Source of the DNA: Streptomyces sp. MNU76
GTDB lineage: Bacteria > Actinomycetota > Actinomycetes > Streptomycetales > Streptomycetaceae
Reading direction: 5' to 3'
Assembly (NCBI RefSeq): GCF_020982545.1
Contig: NZ_JAJKLK010000003.1
Location: 434,001 to 498,000 of the forward strand
DNA length: 64,000 nt
Made by a program: the position numbers and the translations under genes. Below are positions 8,385 through 17,260 of this stretch, one piece after another; the first letter of the stretch is position 1; every line of letters starts with the position of its first letter. Under the pieces are notes generated by a model. The model was not told the origin of the DNA. It did not search any database and saw only the letters and a program-made list of their open reading frames with translations.

Positions 8385-10891
8385 TTACCGTGTTCCGGTG
8401 GTCTCCGTCGCCGGGTTCCCGCCCCAGCGCGCGTGCGGCGGCACCTCCTCGCCCTTCATCAGGAAGGAGTCGGGTGCCAGCACGGCCCCCTCGCCCAGCG
8501 TCACGCCGTAGTGGACGAACGCCTGGACCTCCAGCGTGGTGCCGGCGCCGATGGTGATGTGGTCGGACTTGTAGGTGCCGTCCTCCTGCGAGTGCGCCTG
8601 GATCTTGCTGCCGGCGGCGAGGGTGCAGTCGTCCCCGATCTCCGTCAGCGTCCGTTCGGTGATGTACGCCCCGTCGTCGAACACCCGGCGTCCGATGCGG
8701 ACCCCGAGCAGCCGCCAGACGAGGTTCTTGTACGGGGTGCCGTTGAGGATCTCCAGATGCCGGTCGGGCAGCTTCCACAGCCGCTCCTGCCGCCAGAAGA
8801 CGGGGTCGTAGATGGAGCACAGCCGGGGGCGCAGCGGGCGGAAGCCGGTCAGGGTCCGTTCGACCAGCGCGTAGTAGAGGGCGTTGAAGACCAGTGCCGT
8901 CAGGGGCAGCGCGGCGAGGGCGAGCGGTGCAGCCGGGCCGTCCACGTGGCCGTACAGGTCGAAGGCCGCGAAGCCGAGGACGGTGAGCGCGAAGGTGTGC
9001 AGCCAGCGCAGGAACAGGAACAGTGCCATCGAGCGCAGGTTGAAGCGGTTCTTCGCGGCGAGCCGGCGCCGCAGCTCCGCGCCCTCGCGCAGATGGTCGA
9101 AGCGGCTGTCGCGCTCGACCGTGCGGGGTATCTCGAAGGGCGGTGAGCCGAGCAGCCCGACCCCTTCGCGGACCTCGCCGTCGAGGGGCACCAGCACCTT
9201 GGTCGCCAGCAGACAGTTCTCGCCGGTCCGGCCGCCGACCGGGTAGGCGATGGCGTTGCCCAGGAAGTTGTGCCCGCCGATCGCCGTCCGGGAGACCCGG
9301 AACGAGGTGCTGGAGTAGTCCGCGTTCATGACAGAGAGGCCGTCGGCGACCATCGTGCCGCTGCCGACCTTCACCAGGTACGGCGTCTCGTGCTGCATCG
9401 CGGTGCCGAAGTTGGACCCGGTCTGTTCGACCCGCGAGAGGTCGTATCCGAGGGCCTTGAGGTAGGGGACGATGTACGAGCTGTCGCCGCACAGCCACGT
9501 GAAGAACCTGAGGTTGGTCAGGCGGGTGATCGCGCGGTGCGTGGAGTAGTGGAAGCCGTACAGCGGATAGACGCGGTCGGGTTTCACCAGCGGGCGCAGC
9601 AGCCTCGGCACGACGAACACCAGGACGGCCCCGGCGAGGATCGAGCCCGCGAACAGCGCGAGTGACAGGGCCATCGCCTCGACGTAGAAGCGGGCCGAGG
9701 TGGCGTGCAGTGCCGCCGGGTCGAGCAGGGTGTCCAGCTCGGGCGCGGTGGTGAGCAGCAGATAGGTGCCGCCGACGGTCAGCGGCACGTACAGCAGCAG
9801 GGTCTGGAGCAGCGCGCCGAGTGCGTAGCCGGCCCGGCGCAGGGGCGGTGGGGGCGGGGGACCCGGATGTGGTCCACGTCCGTGGGGCGGGCCGGTGAGC
9901 CGTGCCAGCTCTCTCCGGCCGGGACGGACTCGCCGGCCCGCAGCGCGGAGGAGTGGCCGAGCTGGGAGCCGTCGCCGAGGGCGGTGCCGATGTCGAGGAC
10001 GGTGTGCTCGCCGACGAAGGCGTCCCGGCCGAGGGTGACGGTGCCGGTGCGGATGCGCCCGGCGCGCGCCCGGTAGCAGAGGAAGTAGGAGTCCTTGCGG
10101 ATGACGGTGCCCGCGCCGATGGTCAGCAGGTCGGTGCAGACCGGCAGGGTGCGGCTGAGGATGGTGACGCCCGGTCCGATGCGGGCGCCGAGGGCCCGCA
10201 GATACAGCACGTACAGCGGGTTGCCGACGAACAGGGCCATCGGGCTGGTGCGCAGCAGGGTCCTGACGAGCCAGAACCGCAGGTACGCCGGGCCCCACAC
10301 GGGGAACTCCCGGGGCTTCCACCGCCCGATCAGCAGCCACTTGGCGGCGACCGGCAGGATGCACAGGGCGAGGAAGGCGAGCGCCCCGAAGACGGCCGAA
10401 CGCACATAGATCTCGACCACTCCGGAGGCGTCCGCCACCCACTCGTATCCCTGTGCGTATCCGGAGGCGGCGAGCAGGCAGTAGCCGCCGAAGAGGAGCA
10501 ACTGCAGCACGCCGCACAGGACGTAGCGGAACGTGCTGCCCGGGTGCACGGGCTCGGCGGGCTCGGGCGGGGCGGCCGGCGGGGCCGGTGCTTCGGTCAG
10601 CGCGGCGGCGAGGCCGCGGATCGTCGGGTGGCCGTAGACGTCCCGGATGGACACCGACGGCAGATCGGGGTGCTTCCTGACGCGGGCACAGAAATGGGCC
10701 ATCGTCAGCGAGTTGGCACCGAGGTCGTCGAAGAAATGGCTTTCTGCGGGCACGTGTTCGATGTGTGCGACTCCGGCGAGAATTTCGGTGAGGAGTCGCT
10801 CGACGGCGGTGTACGATTCCGCCGCGTCCGGCTCGGCCCCCTGGACCTCGCCCGGTATTTCCGCCACGGGTCGTGGCGCTGGCAATGTCAT
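8385..10891 (-). pseudogene. Pls/PosA-type membrane synthetase (carrier, 6 TM, three tandem C-like domains), frameshifted
   Basis: Two overlapping frames together give an intact protein of about 835 aa. The first part starts at ATG 10889-10891 after GGAG: a carrier domain with Ser61 in DDLGANSLTMAH, two membrane helices, and a first soluble domain with hexapeptide-repeat character ending SWHGSPARPTDVDHIRVP. The frame then shifts by one base within the C/G runs at 9850-9860 and continues with two more helices, a second domain (around FGTAMQHETPYLVKVG), two helices, and a third domain ending ARWGGNPATE. This matches the C-terminal part of epsilon-poly-L-lysine synthetase (carrier, then six helices around three tandem C domains), but the adenylation domain is on the next gene instead. 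The shift is either a sequencing error in a homopolymer or a real lesion. Confidence 0.85.
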
Positions 10892-11103
10892 TGAATTTCT
10901 CCGCGACAGGTATTGCGATGGAAGGCGCCCGGGGGTGAACGGGACGGCGCGCGGAATGACAGAAGGAGGGGGGAGAGTTGCAGGAACGGAGAGCGGTGAC
11001 GGCTGTGGCGGAATAGATCAGGCCTGGCCGGAGCTTTGGCTGGGCCCCCGGTGTGCGCTGTGCCGGCATCTGGTCCGGAGGGGCGCAGCGGAATGCAATC
11101 CGG

Positions 11104-11133
11104 ATTCTTTCGGTACATTCACGAACAGGTCAA
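11104..11133 (-). promoter_or_regulatory. Candidate promoter of the Pls-like/NRPS/sbn operon
   Basis: On the minus strand, TTGACC (11128-11133) and AAGAAT (11104-11109) are separated by 18 nt, giving a leader of about 210 nt before the operon's first ATG. The surrounding 569-nt gap 10892-11460 holds no convincing gene, and I found no iron-box-like palindrome in it despite the siderophore-related sbn genes. Confidence 0.4.
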
Positions 11134-11460
11134 GGGAGGTCGGGTAATTGACGCTTTCCCGCCCCTTCTCCGATCTCGTCCGACCTGTCGGGTCCTGGTC
11201 CCCGCCCTGTTCCAGCGGGGAACTTTCTAAAGGGGCGGTACAAACACACCCGCGCGTTCCACTTCCGTCCCCTCATCGATTCAGCCAGCACGTTCATGAC
11301 AGAAAAGGAGATTCGGAATCATCTTTGATTTCTGTTGGGTTTCCCTTTGTTTGCTGCCCCGTGACGCGACCGGAGGGGGCCGTGCGCCGCACGCGCACCG
11401 TGGCGCGGCAGGCGGCACCGGGAGGTGAGGGCGGCACGCGCAGGCGGATACCGTTAGGGC

Positions 11461-12585
11461 GTGCAGCCAGCAAGTCAGTCACCCCCACCGCCGGAGAGCC
11501 CCCAGGGGCGTCTCCACCGCGCCCGTGCCCTCTACCGGGACGTCTCCAAGCGCAGGACCGCCTGGCTGCTCCTGAAGGACACCGTCAACTCCTGCATCGA
11601 GTACCGCATCCTGGGCCTCGCGGCCGAGGCGGCGTTCTTCACGCTGCTCTCCGTGCCGCCGCTGCTGCTCAGCATGATCGGCCTGCTCGGCTACGTCGAC
11701 GACTGGACCGGCGCCGACACCATCGCCAGCCTGGAGCTCAACCTCCTGGAGGCGTCGCGCACCGTCCTGTCCGAGAAGGGCGTCACGCAGATCGCGCAGC
11801 CCATCCTGGACGACGTGATGAAGGGCGGTCGACCCGACGTCATCTCCATAGGCTTCCTGTTCGCCCTGTGGTCCGGCTCCCGCGCGGTCAATGTCTTCAT
11901 CGACACCATCACCGTCATGTACGGCCTCGACGGCGTCCGCGGCATCGTCAAGACCCGGCTCATGGCGTTCCTGCTCTTCCTCGTGGCGCTGCTGATCGGC
12001 TCGATCGCGCTCCCGCTGATGGTGGCCGGCCCCGACGCCGTCGTCCGGATCGTCCCGTGGTCGGCGACCGTCGTCCAGGTCCTCTACTGGCCCGTTGTGA
12101 TCGTCCTGTCCATCGTCTTCCTGACGACGCTCTACCACGTGTCGGTGCCGGTCCGTTCCCCCTGGGTGGAGGACGTCCCCGGCGCCCTGGTCGCCCTCGG
12201 CATGTGGGTGCTGGGCAGCTTCCTGCTCCGCATCTACCTGACGAACACGGTCGAGGGGGCGACGATCTACGGCTCCCTGGCGGCCGCCGTCGCCGTCCTC
12301 CTGTGGATCGGCGTGGGCGCCTTCGCCGTCCTGGTCGGCGCCGCCGTCAACGCCGCGATCGACCGTGTCTGGCCCGCCGCGGCCACGGCCGCCGCCCGCG
12401 CCGCGAACGAGCGCCTCCGCGAGGAACAGGCCGCCGAGTACGTCGCCCGCGCGGCCGCCGCCCGCTCCCACGACCCGGAGGACCCCGACATGCCCTCCGA
12501 GTTCCCCGAACGCTGGTCCCGCTTCCTTCCACCGGAGGACGTGACGTCGCGTTTGCGGTCGCCGGCGAAGAAGGGGGAGGAATAG
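11461..12585 (+). CDS. YihY/BrkB-family inner-membrane protein
   Basis: A 374-aa polytopic protein of the YihY (formerly RNase BN / BrkB) family. Six hydrophobic segments are visible, starting with the family's GLAAEAAFFTLLSVPPLLLSMIGLLGY helix and including FLFALWSGSRAVNVFIDTITVMYGL and GALVALGMWVLGSFLLRIYL; the C-terminal 90 residues are Ala/Arg/Glu-rich and cytoplasmic. The molecular function of the family is not established. The start is the GTG at 11461: TACCGT lies six bases upstream (11449-11454), so the transcript is probably leaderless. It is divergent from the NRPS operon and has no obvious functional link to it. Confidence 0.88.
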   Translation: MQPASQSPPPPESPQGRLHRARALYRDVSKRRTAWLLLKDTVNSCIEYRILGLAAEAAFFTLLSVPPLLLSMIGLLGYVDDWTGADTIASLELNLLEASRTVLSEKGVTQIAQPILDDVMKGGRPDVISIGFLFALWSGSRAVNVFIDTITVMYGLDGVRGIVKTRLMAFLLFLVALLIGSIALPLMVAGPDAVVRIVPWSATVVQVLYWPVVIVLSIVFLTTLYHVSVPVRSPWVEDVPGALVALGMWVLGSFLLRIYLTNTVEGATIYGSLAAAVAVLLWIGVGAFAVLVGAAVNAAIDRVWPAAATAAARAANERLREEQAAEYVARAAAARSHDPEDPDMPSEFPERWSRFLPPEDVTSRLRSPAKKGEE

Positions 12586-12660
12586 GGCCGCGGCAGGGGG
12601 CCGTGGCCGGGCGTGGGCAGGCGGTGCGTCGTCAAGCGCCGGGTGACCCCAGGCTTTCCA

Positions 12661-12845
12661 GGGGCGCGGGGAACTGCGCGGGCAACCCAGCACGGTCCGC
12701 AGTCCGCAACGGTCCGCAGCCCCGTGACGGTCCGCCCCGCCCGTGACGGTCCGCAGCCCGCGACCGGCCGTGGGGCTTCGTTGGGGCCGAGGCGCTCAGA
12801 CATCCGCGGGCCGGCCGTGGTTCCTCGCGCAGTTCCCCGCGCCCC
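12661..12845. repeat. Distant inverted pair of the Streptomyces GGGGCGCGGGGAACTGCGCG repeat, with tandem repeats between
   Basis: One copy reads forward at 12661-12680 and its exact reverse complement lies at 12826-12845. Between them, about four degenerate 17-19-nt units beginning ACGGTCCG run from roughly 12692 to 12764. The 307-nt gap 12586-12892 contains nothing else recognisable. Confidence 0.75.
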
Positions 12846-12892
12846 CGGGCCGGCCGGGCGTAGCCCTTGGCCACAGGGCTAGCCTCTTCGTT

Positions 12893-13588
12893 GTGTATGT
12901 CGAAAGGGCCTCTCGGCTGGGTGGGGCCGTGGTGTGGACCGACAGCCCGAGTCGGCCGAGTCGGCCGGGCGCGGGGCGGGTGCTGCCCGACGGGTGCATG
13001 GACCTGCTCTGGAACGAGGGGCGGCTGATGGTCGCCGGCCCCGACACCCGGGCGTACGTCACCGAAGGGGCGTCCGACAGGTGGGCGGGGCTCCGGTTCT
13101 TCCCCGGCCAGGCGCCCGGCTTTCTGGGGGTGCCCGCCCACGAGTTGCGGGACCGACGGGTGGACCTGGCCGAGCTGTGGTCGCCGGCGGTCGTGCGGCG
13201 GCTCACGGCCCGGGTGAACGCGGCGCACGATCCGGCGAGCGGCCTCGAAGAGGTGGTCCTGGAACGGGCGGCAGAGGTGGGCCCGCCCGATCCGGTGCTG
13301 CGGCAGCTCGTCGGCGCCCTTGGTGCGGGCCGGTCGGTCGCGGCGACCGCCGACGAACTCGGGCTCGGGGCACGGCAGTTGCACCGAAAGTCGCTCGCCG
13401 CCTTCGGGTACGGACCCAAGACGCTGGCCCGGGTGCTGCGGCTGCAGCGGGCGCTCGCGCTGGCCCGGGACGGCGTGCCCTTCGCCGAGACGGCGGCCCG
13501 GGCCGGCTACGCCGACCAGGCGCATCTCGCCCGCGACGTAAGGGATTTGGCGGGGCTGCCCCTCGGCGAACTGCTCGGCGGGCGGTAG
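12893..13588 (+). CDS. AraC-family transcriptional regulator
   Basis: 231 aa. The N-terminal half has the [21 protein letters not shown] segment of the short sensor domain found in many Streptomyces AraC-like proteins; the C-terminal 100 residues form the two-HTH AraC domain ([43 protein letters not shown], then [31 protein letters not shown]). The start is GTG 12893, preceded seven bases upstream by TAGCCT, consistent with a leaderless mRNA; no ribosome-binding site is seen. The gene converges on the VOC gene and no target can be assigned from context. Confidence 0.85.
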   Translation: MYVERASRLGGAVVWTDSPSRPSRPGAGRVLPDGCMDLLWNEGRLMVAGPDTRAYVTEGASDRWAGLRFFPGQAPGFLGVPAHELRDRRVDLAELWSPAVVRRLTARVNAAHDPASGLEEVVLERAAEVGPPDPVLRQLVGALGAGRSVAATADELGLGARQLHRKSLAAFGYGPKTLARVLRLQRALALARDGVPFAETAARAGYADQAHLARDVRDLAGLPLGELLGGR

Positions 13589-13600
13589 CCGCGACGGGCG

Positions 13601-13690
13601 GCCGCCCGTCGGTGGGAGGCCACCCGTGGGTGGGAGGCCACCCGTTCGCGGAAGGCCACCCGTTCGCGGGAGGCTACCCGTCGGTGGGCG
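13601..13690. repeat. Five tandem 18-nt units between convergent genes
   Basis: Five head-to-tail 18-nt units, for example GCCACCCGTGGGTGGGAG at 13619-13636 and GCCACCCGTTCGCGGGAG at 13655-13672. They begin 13 nt after the AraC-like stop. The fifth unit (13673-13690) overlaps the stop and last codons of the minus-strand VOC gene, so part of the array is translated. Confidence 0.85.
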
Positions 13691-14078
13691 TCGGCAGGGG
13701 CGCGAAGAGGTCGACGCCGTTGCCGTCGGGGTCCAGCACCACGGCGTAGCGCTGGCCCCACACCGCGTCCCACGGCTTGAGTTCGCCGTGGTACCCGGCG
13801 CCGGTCAACTCCTCGTACACCGAGTCGACTTCGGCGGGGCTGTCGCACAGCAGAGCGAGCCCGGCACCGCCGCCCGTCCCCGGGCGGTACGCCGGATGGA
13901 AGGAGCGGACGGTTTCCTCGGTGTCGAGCAACAGCCGTAGCCCGCCCGGCAGTCGGGCCTCGGCGTGCGGCAGGTTCTCGGCACCCTCGGGGAAGTCGAA
14001 ACCGAGCCGGCGGTAGAAGGTGACGGAGGCGGCCATGTCCGAGGCCACCATCCCGATCGCGTCGAGTCGTGGAGTCAT
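13674..14078 (-). CDS. VOC-family (glyoxalase/bleomycin-resistance fold) protein
   Basis: A 134-aa single-domain VOC protein: RLDAIGMVASDMAASVTFYRRLGFDFPEG at the N-terminus and a second beta-alpha-beta unit ending AVVLDPDGNGVDLFAPLP, the usual two-module size. A metal-binding pattern cannot be assigned with confidence (Glu/Asp positions visible, His mostly absent), so it could be a binding rather than a catalytic protein. The start ATG 14076-14078 has TACGGT six bases upstream, suggesting a leaderless transcript; the longer frame to 14168 is not needed. Its last residues are encoded by the final unit of the 18-nt tandem array. Confidence 0.83.
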   Translation of the reverse strand: MTPRLDAIGMVASDMAASVTFYRRLGFDFPEGAENLPHAEARLPGGLRLLLDTEETVRSFHPAYRPGTGGGAGLALLCDSPAEVDSVYEELTGAGYHGELKPWDAVWGQRYAVVLDPDGNGVDLFAPLPTPTDG

Positions 14079-14133
14079 GCGGCCACCGTAGGGTGAGGGG
14101 CGACGCCCGGTCTTGAAGGAATCGGACACGTGC

Positions 14134-14145
14134 GCAAGCGCTCTC
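14134..14145. promoter_or_regulatory. LacI-type operator-like motif
   Basis: GCAAGCGCTCTC, identical to the site at 18391-18402 upstream of the LacI-family gene and one mismatch from the site at 34851-34862 (read on the minus strand). It lies in the divergent gap between the VOC and lipoprotein genes. Confidence 0.4.
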
Positions 14146-14191
14146 ACGGAACGGAGCCTTTGGCTCACCTGTGGAACATCTGTGCGGCAGG

Positions 14192-14859
14192 ATGGTGGGC
14201 ATGTCCATGCTCCGTACCGCGCGGGTTCTGGTGCCGCTGGCGCTTCTGCCGACGCTGCTCACCGCCTGCGGGACCGAGGAGGTCGTGGTCGGGGACAGGG
14301 AGCCCCTGAAGCCGCTCCCCGACCGGGCCGAACTGCACGCCCGTGCCGAGGCGCTGGGCCTCGCGCCGGGGCTCGTCTACGTCACCGAGTCCCCCGGGTT
14401 CACGCTGGCCCGCCAGTCCGTCGGCGTGTACGGCGACGACGGGTTCTCCGCCGCCTACTGGTCCCACGAGAACAGCGCCCAGCTCCTGCTCCTCGTCGAC
14501 CGGGGCAGGATGACCGCCGCCGGCTGTCCCGAGGAGCCGGTGGGCCAGGGCACGGGCGAGGCGGTCCACTGCGAGCGGGACGGGGACGCCTGGTACCGCA
14601 CCTCGGCGGGACAGCACGAGTACGCCGCACCGGAGGACGGGAACCTCCTTCGGATCAGCGCCGCCGAGACCGCCGTCGACCGCGACGCCCTGCGGGCAGC
14701 CGCGCTCGCCGCCCACCGCCCCACCGACGCGGAACTGGCCTTCCTCCTCCCACACCGCCACCGCGACAGGCCCCGCCCCACGGCAGGCCGGTCGAACGCG
14801 GAGACCTGCCCCCGGCGGGCGACGGGGCCCCGCGCGAGGACGCGGGCGCCTCGGGCTGA
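14192..14859 (+). pseudogene. Small lipoprotein, frameshifted near the C-terminus
   Basis: About 222 residues when repaired. The signal peptide is clear (MLRTARVLVPLALLPTLLTAC, lipobox LTAC), so the mature protein should be anchored outside the membrane. The remainder (YVTESPGFTLARQSVGVYGDDGF..., ...LLLLVDRGRMTAAGCPEEP...AVHCERDGDAWYRTS) matches no domain I recognise. The starting frame stays open for thousands of bases only because it is antisense to the sulfatase. The sensible end is in another frame, RPVERGDLPPAGDGAPREDAGASG with TGA at 14857-14859, reached if one base is added in the C-rich stretch 14741-14756. Starts at 14192, 14201 and 14207 are all possible. Confidence 0.6.
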
Positions 14860-14925
14860 GCCCCCGCCGACACGGGATGCCCGCCGGGCCCTGCCCGGTG
14901 TGGGGGGCCGACCGCCCGGCGGCGT

Positions 14926-15015
14926 GGGCCTCAACCCCCGGGGCCGCTGTTCGGGCGGATCGGCCTTCCGGAGGGGCCTCAATCCCGGGGCCGACCTGGC
15001 GGATCGGCCCTCCGG
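14926..15015. repeat. Two imperfect tandem copies of a 42-46-nt unit
   Basis: 14926-14971 and 14974-15015 share the pattern GGGCCTCAA...CCCGGGGCCG...GGCGGATCGGCC.TCCGG. They fill the gap between the lipoprotein gene and the convergent sulfatase and may act as a bidirectional transcription stop, but no single clean stem stands out. Confidence 0.6.
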
Positions 15016-15031
15016 CGTGGTGCGTCGGCGA

Positions 15032-17071
15032 TCAGGGCGTGCCGCCCGGCTGCTGCGGCCCGAACGCCGTCATGAAGCGGTCACGGAACTTGTCCATCCG
15101 CCAGGTCGGCGTGGCGTCGGCGGGCTTGAGCCCGTCCGTCCAGCCCCAGTCGGAGATCTTCTCCAGCACTACGGGGTCCTTGGCGACGACCGACACCGGT
15201 ACGTCGTGGCTGGGGTTGTCGCCGGTGACCGTCTTGTTGGGCTGGTGGTCGCCGAGGAAGACCAGCACGGTGTCCTCGGAGCCGTACTTCGCGACGAAGT
15301 CGACGAGGCTGGTCACCGAGTACTGGATGGACTTGCGGTACTCGTCCCGAACGGCCAGCGGATCCTTCCAGACCTCCGTCGGGTTCTTGCCCTCGGCCTT
15401 CTGGAGGGAGTGGTAGACCGAGCCGTCACCGATCCGCTCCTCGGGGATCGTGCTCGGGATCGGTGCCCACGGGTTGTGGCTGGAGGTCAGGATGATCTCC
15501 GCCATCATCGGCTCCCGGTCCTCCTTGCCGTGCTCCAGCTCCTGGAAGGCCTTCAGCGTGTACTGGTCGGGCATCGTGGACCAGCTGAACTTCGGCCCCT
15601 GGTAGCCCAGTTGGTCGGAATCGTAGATGTGGTCCAGCCCGAAGTACTTGCCCTCGGGCCATGTCTTCTGGGTGCCGGGCACGATGCCGACCGTGCGCCA
15701 GGCACCGGTGCGGCGGAACGCCTCGGTGAGGGTGAGCCGGTCGCTCGCGACGAGGTGGTTGTACCGCGACTGGTTCTTGATCCACAGACCGGACAGGAAC
15801 GTGGAGTGCCCCAGCCAGCTGCCGGCGCCCGTGATCGGGGAGCGCAGCCAGCCGCTCTGCGAGGCGTATCCGGCGTCCTTCAGCTCCTGTGTCTTCTGCG
15901 CGAGGGTCTCACCGAGCGGTTCGCCCATCCGCGGGTCGTCGATCGCGGAACGGCCGTAGCTCTCGATGAACGTGATCAGTACGTCCTTGCCGCGCAGCCC
16001 CGTCAGCAACTGGTCCGGCGGTACGTCGGCGAAGGCGTCCACCGCGGCCTGCTTGCGGAACGCCTCGCCGTCCTTCAGGCCGTTGCTGACCGCCTCGATC
16101 CGGTTCTCGACGAGGGTGGCCGCGCTGTGCGAGGCGACGGGGACGTCGGATATCTCCAGCGTCAGCGTCGAGCACGTGATCCACGCGGTCCCCAGGACGA
16201 GGAGCGTACGGCTCGCCGTGTGCCGGTTGCGCACCATCAGCCGGCTCAGTCGTACGACCGCGAGCGTCATCAGCACGGGCAGCGCCAGCGCGAGCGCGAT
16301 CACGCCGACGGTCGCGGCCTGGGCGGCGGCCCCACCGAGCGAGTCCTTCATGAACGACAGCGCGTCGTCCAGCAGGATCCAGTCCAGCACCAGGTCGAAG
16401 GGGCGGTCCAGGGTCCAGTACGAGCCCATGTCCAGCACCTTGACGATGGTCAGCAGGCCGAGCACCACGCCGACCACCACGACCGCCACGCGGCGCGCCT
16501 TCGCGGGGAGGACGAGCAGCAGGCCCGCCACGAGGATGCCCTCCGCCGGGATCCGCAGGAACCGGCCGGGGTCGAGCTCGGTGATGTCGTTCGGCACGAC
16601 GAGCGCGAACAGCACGAGCACGAGGGCCAGCCCCGTGGCGGCCCAGGCGAGCCACGCGCGGCCCGGGCGCCGCACGCGCCAGCCGGGGAGGGGCGGGTCC
16701 GCACCGGGGTCCGAGTCCGAGTCCGCGTCCGGGTCCGCGTCGGGAGTGGCTGTCTCGGGTGCGGAGGCGTCCGCCGCGGGTGCGGTGGTGTCCGTGTCGG
16801 GTGCGGTGGTGTCCGTCTTGGGCTCGGCGGTGGCCTCCGAGTGCTCCCGATCTGCCTTGGGGGTGGGCGCGGACTCCTCGGGTGCCTCCGCCCTCTCCGC
16901 CTTGTCAGTCGGCGTCTCCGCCTTGTCGGCCGGTGTCTCCGCCCGCGTCCCCGCCGTCGGCTCGGTCTCCGCGACCGCGTCCCGCTGCGGAGGGGCGGCG
17001 TCCTCCGGGGCCTTGTCGTCGTCCGGTGTCGGCGTCGGTCCCGGAAGCTGCGGAGAGCGTATGTGCGACAA
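15032..17071 (-). CDS. Membrane-anchored sulfatase / LTA-synthase-like alkaline phosphatase-fold enzyme
   Basis: 679 aa. Residues 1-125 are a low-complexity, acidic, Thr/Ala/Pro-rich cytoplasmic leader. About five membrane helices follow (from RAWLAWAATGLALVLVLFALVV to about residue 310), then an extracellular sulfatase-type catalytic domain. Visible signatures are DVLITFIESYGRSAI, where the Ser/Thr nucleophile area lies; GSWLGHSTFLSGLW; and the metal-binding VLVFLGDHQPNKTV near the end. The layout resembles lipoteichoic-acid-synthase-like phosphoglycerol transferases more than soluble arylsulfatases, but the substrate is unknown. The start is TTG at 17069-17071 with GGAAGGA upstream. Confidence 0.85.
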   Translation of the reverse strand: MSHIRSPQLPGPTPTPDDDKAPEDAAPPQRDAVAETEPTAGTRAETPADKAETPTDKAERAEAPEESAPTPKADREHSEATAEPKTDTTAPDTDTTAPAADASAPETATPDADPDADSDSDPGADPPLPGWRVRRPGRAWLAWAATGLALVLVLFALVVPNDITELDPGRFLRIPAEGILVAGLLLVLPAKARRVAVVVVGVVLGLLTIVKVLDMGSYWTLDRPFDLVLDWILLDDALSFMKDSLGGAAAQAATVGVIALALALPVLMTLAVVRLSRLMVRNRHTASRTLLVLGTAWITCSTLTLEISDVPVASHSAATLVENRIEAVSNGLKDGEAFRKQAAVDAFADVPPDQLLTGLRGKDVLITFIESYGRSAIDDPRMGEPLGETLAQKTQELKDAGYASQSGWLRSPITGAGSWLGHSTFLSGLWIKNQSRYNHLVASDRLTLTEAFRRTGAWRTVGIVPGTQKTWPEGKYFGLDHIYDSDQLGYQGPKFSWSTMPDQYTLKAFQELEHGKEDREPMMAEIILTSSHNPWAPIPSTIPEERIGDGSVYHSLQKAEGKNPTEVWKDPLAVRDEYRKSIQYSVTSLVDFVAKYGSEDTVLVFLGDHQPNKTVTGDNPSHDVPVSVVAKDPVVLEKISDWGWTDGLKPADATPTWRMDKFRDRFMTAFGPQQPGGTP

Positions 17072-17260
17072 CCCGAAGGTCCTTCCCTGTGGAGCATGTG
17101 GAGCTCGGTGCTGGTGGAGCGGAGTGGCCGGGGCCTCGGGACCGCCGGGACACCCGGTTGGCCATCCCTATCCGTACGGTCCCACGACGCCCACCGTTCA
17201 CCCGAACCGAGGTCCCCCGCAACCACTTGGCCGAACCGCGACGCACCCCGCCCCACAGGC

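Noticed and set aside
5909..8557. An 882-codon plus-strand frame opposite the NRPS
   Set aside because: Shadow of the NRPS gene; composition is biased and there is no start-site support.
10892..11460. Iron-box (DmdR/IdeR-type) operator upstream of the sbn-containing operon
   Set aside because: No TTAGGTTAGGCTCACCTAA-like palindrome was seen, so iron regulation and a siderophore product are not supported.
12692..12764. CRISPR-like array
   Set aside because: The units are adjacent, degenerate and without spacers; the same holds for the arrays at 13601-13690 and 63799-63840.
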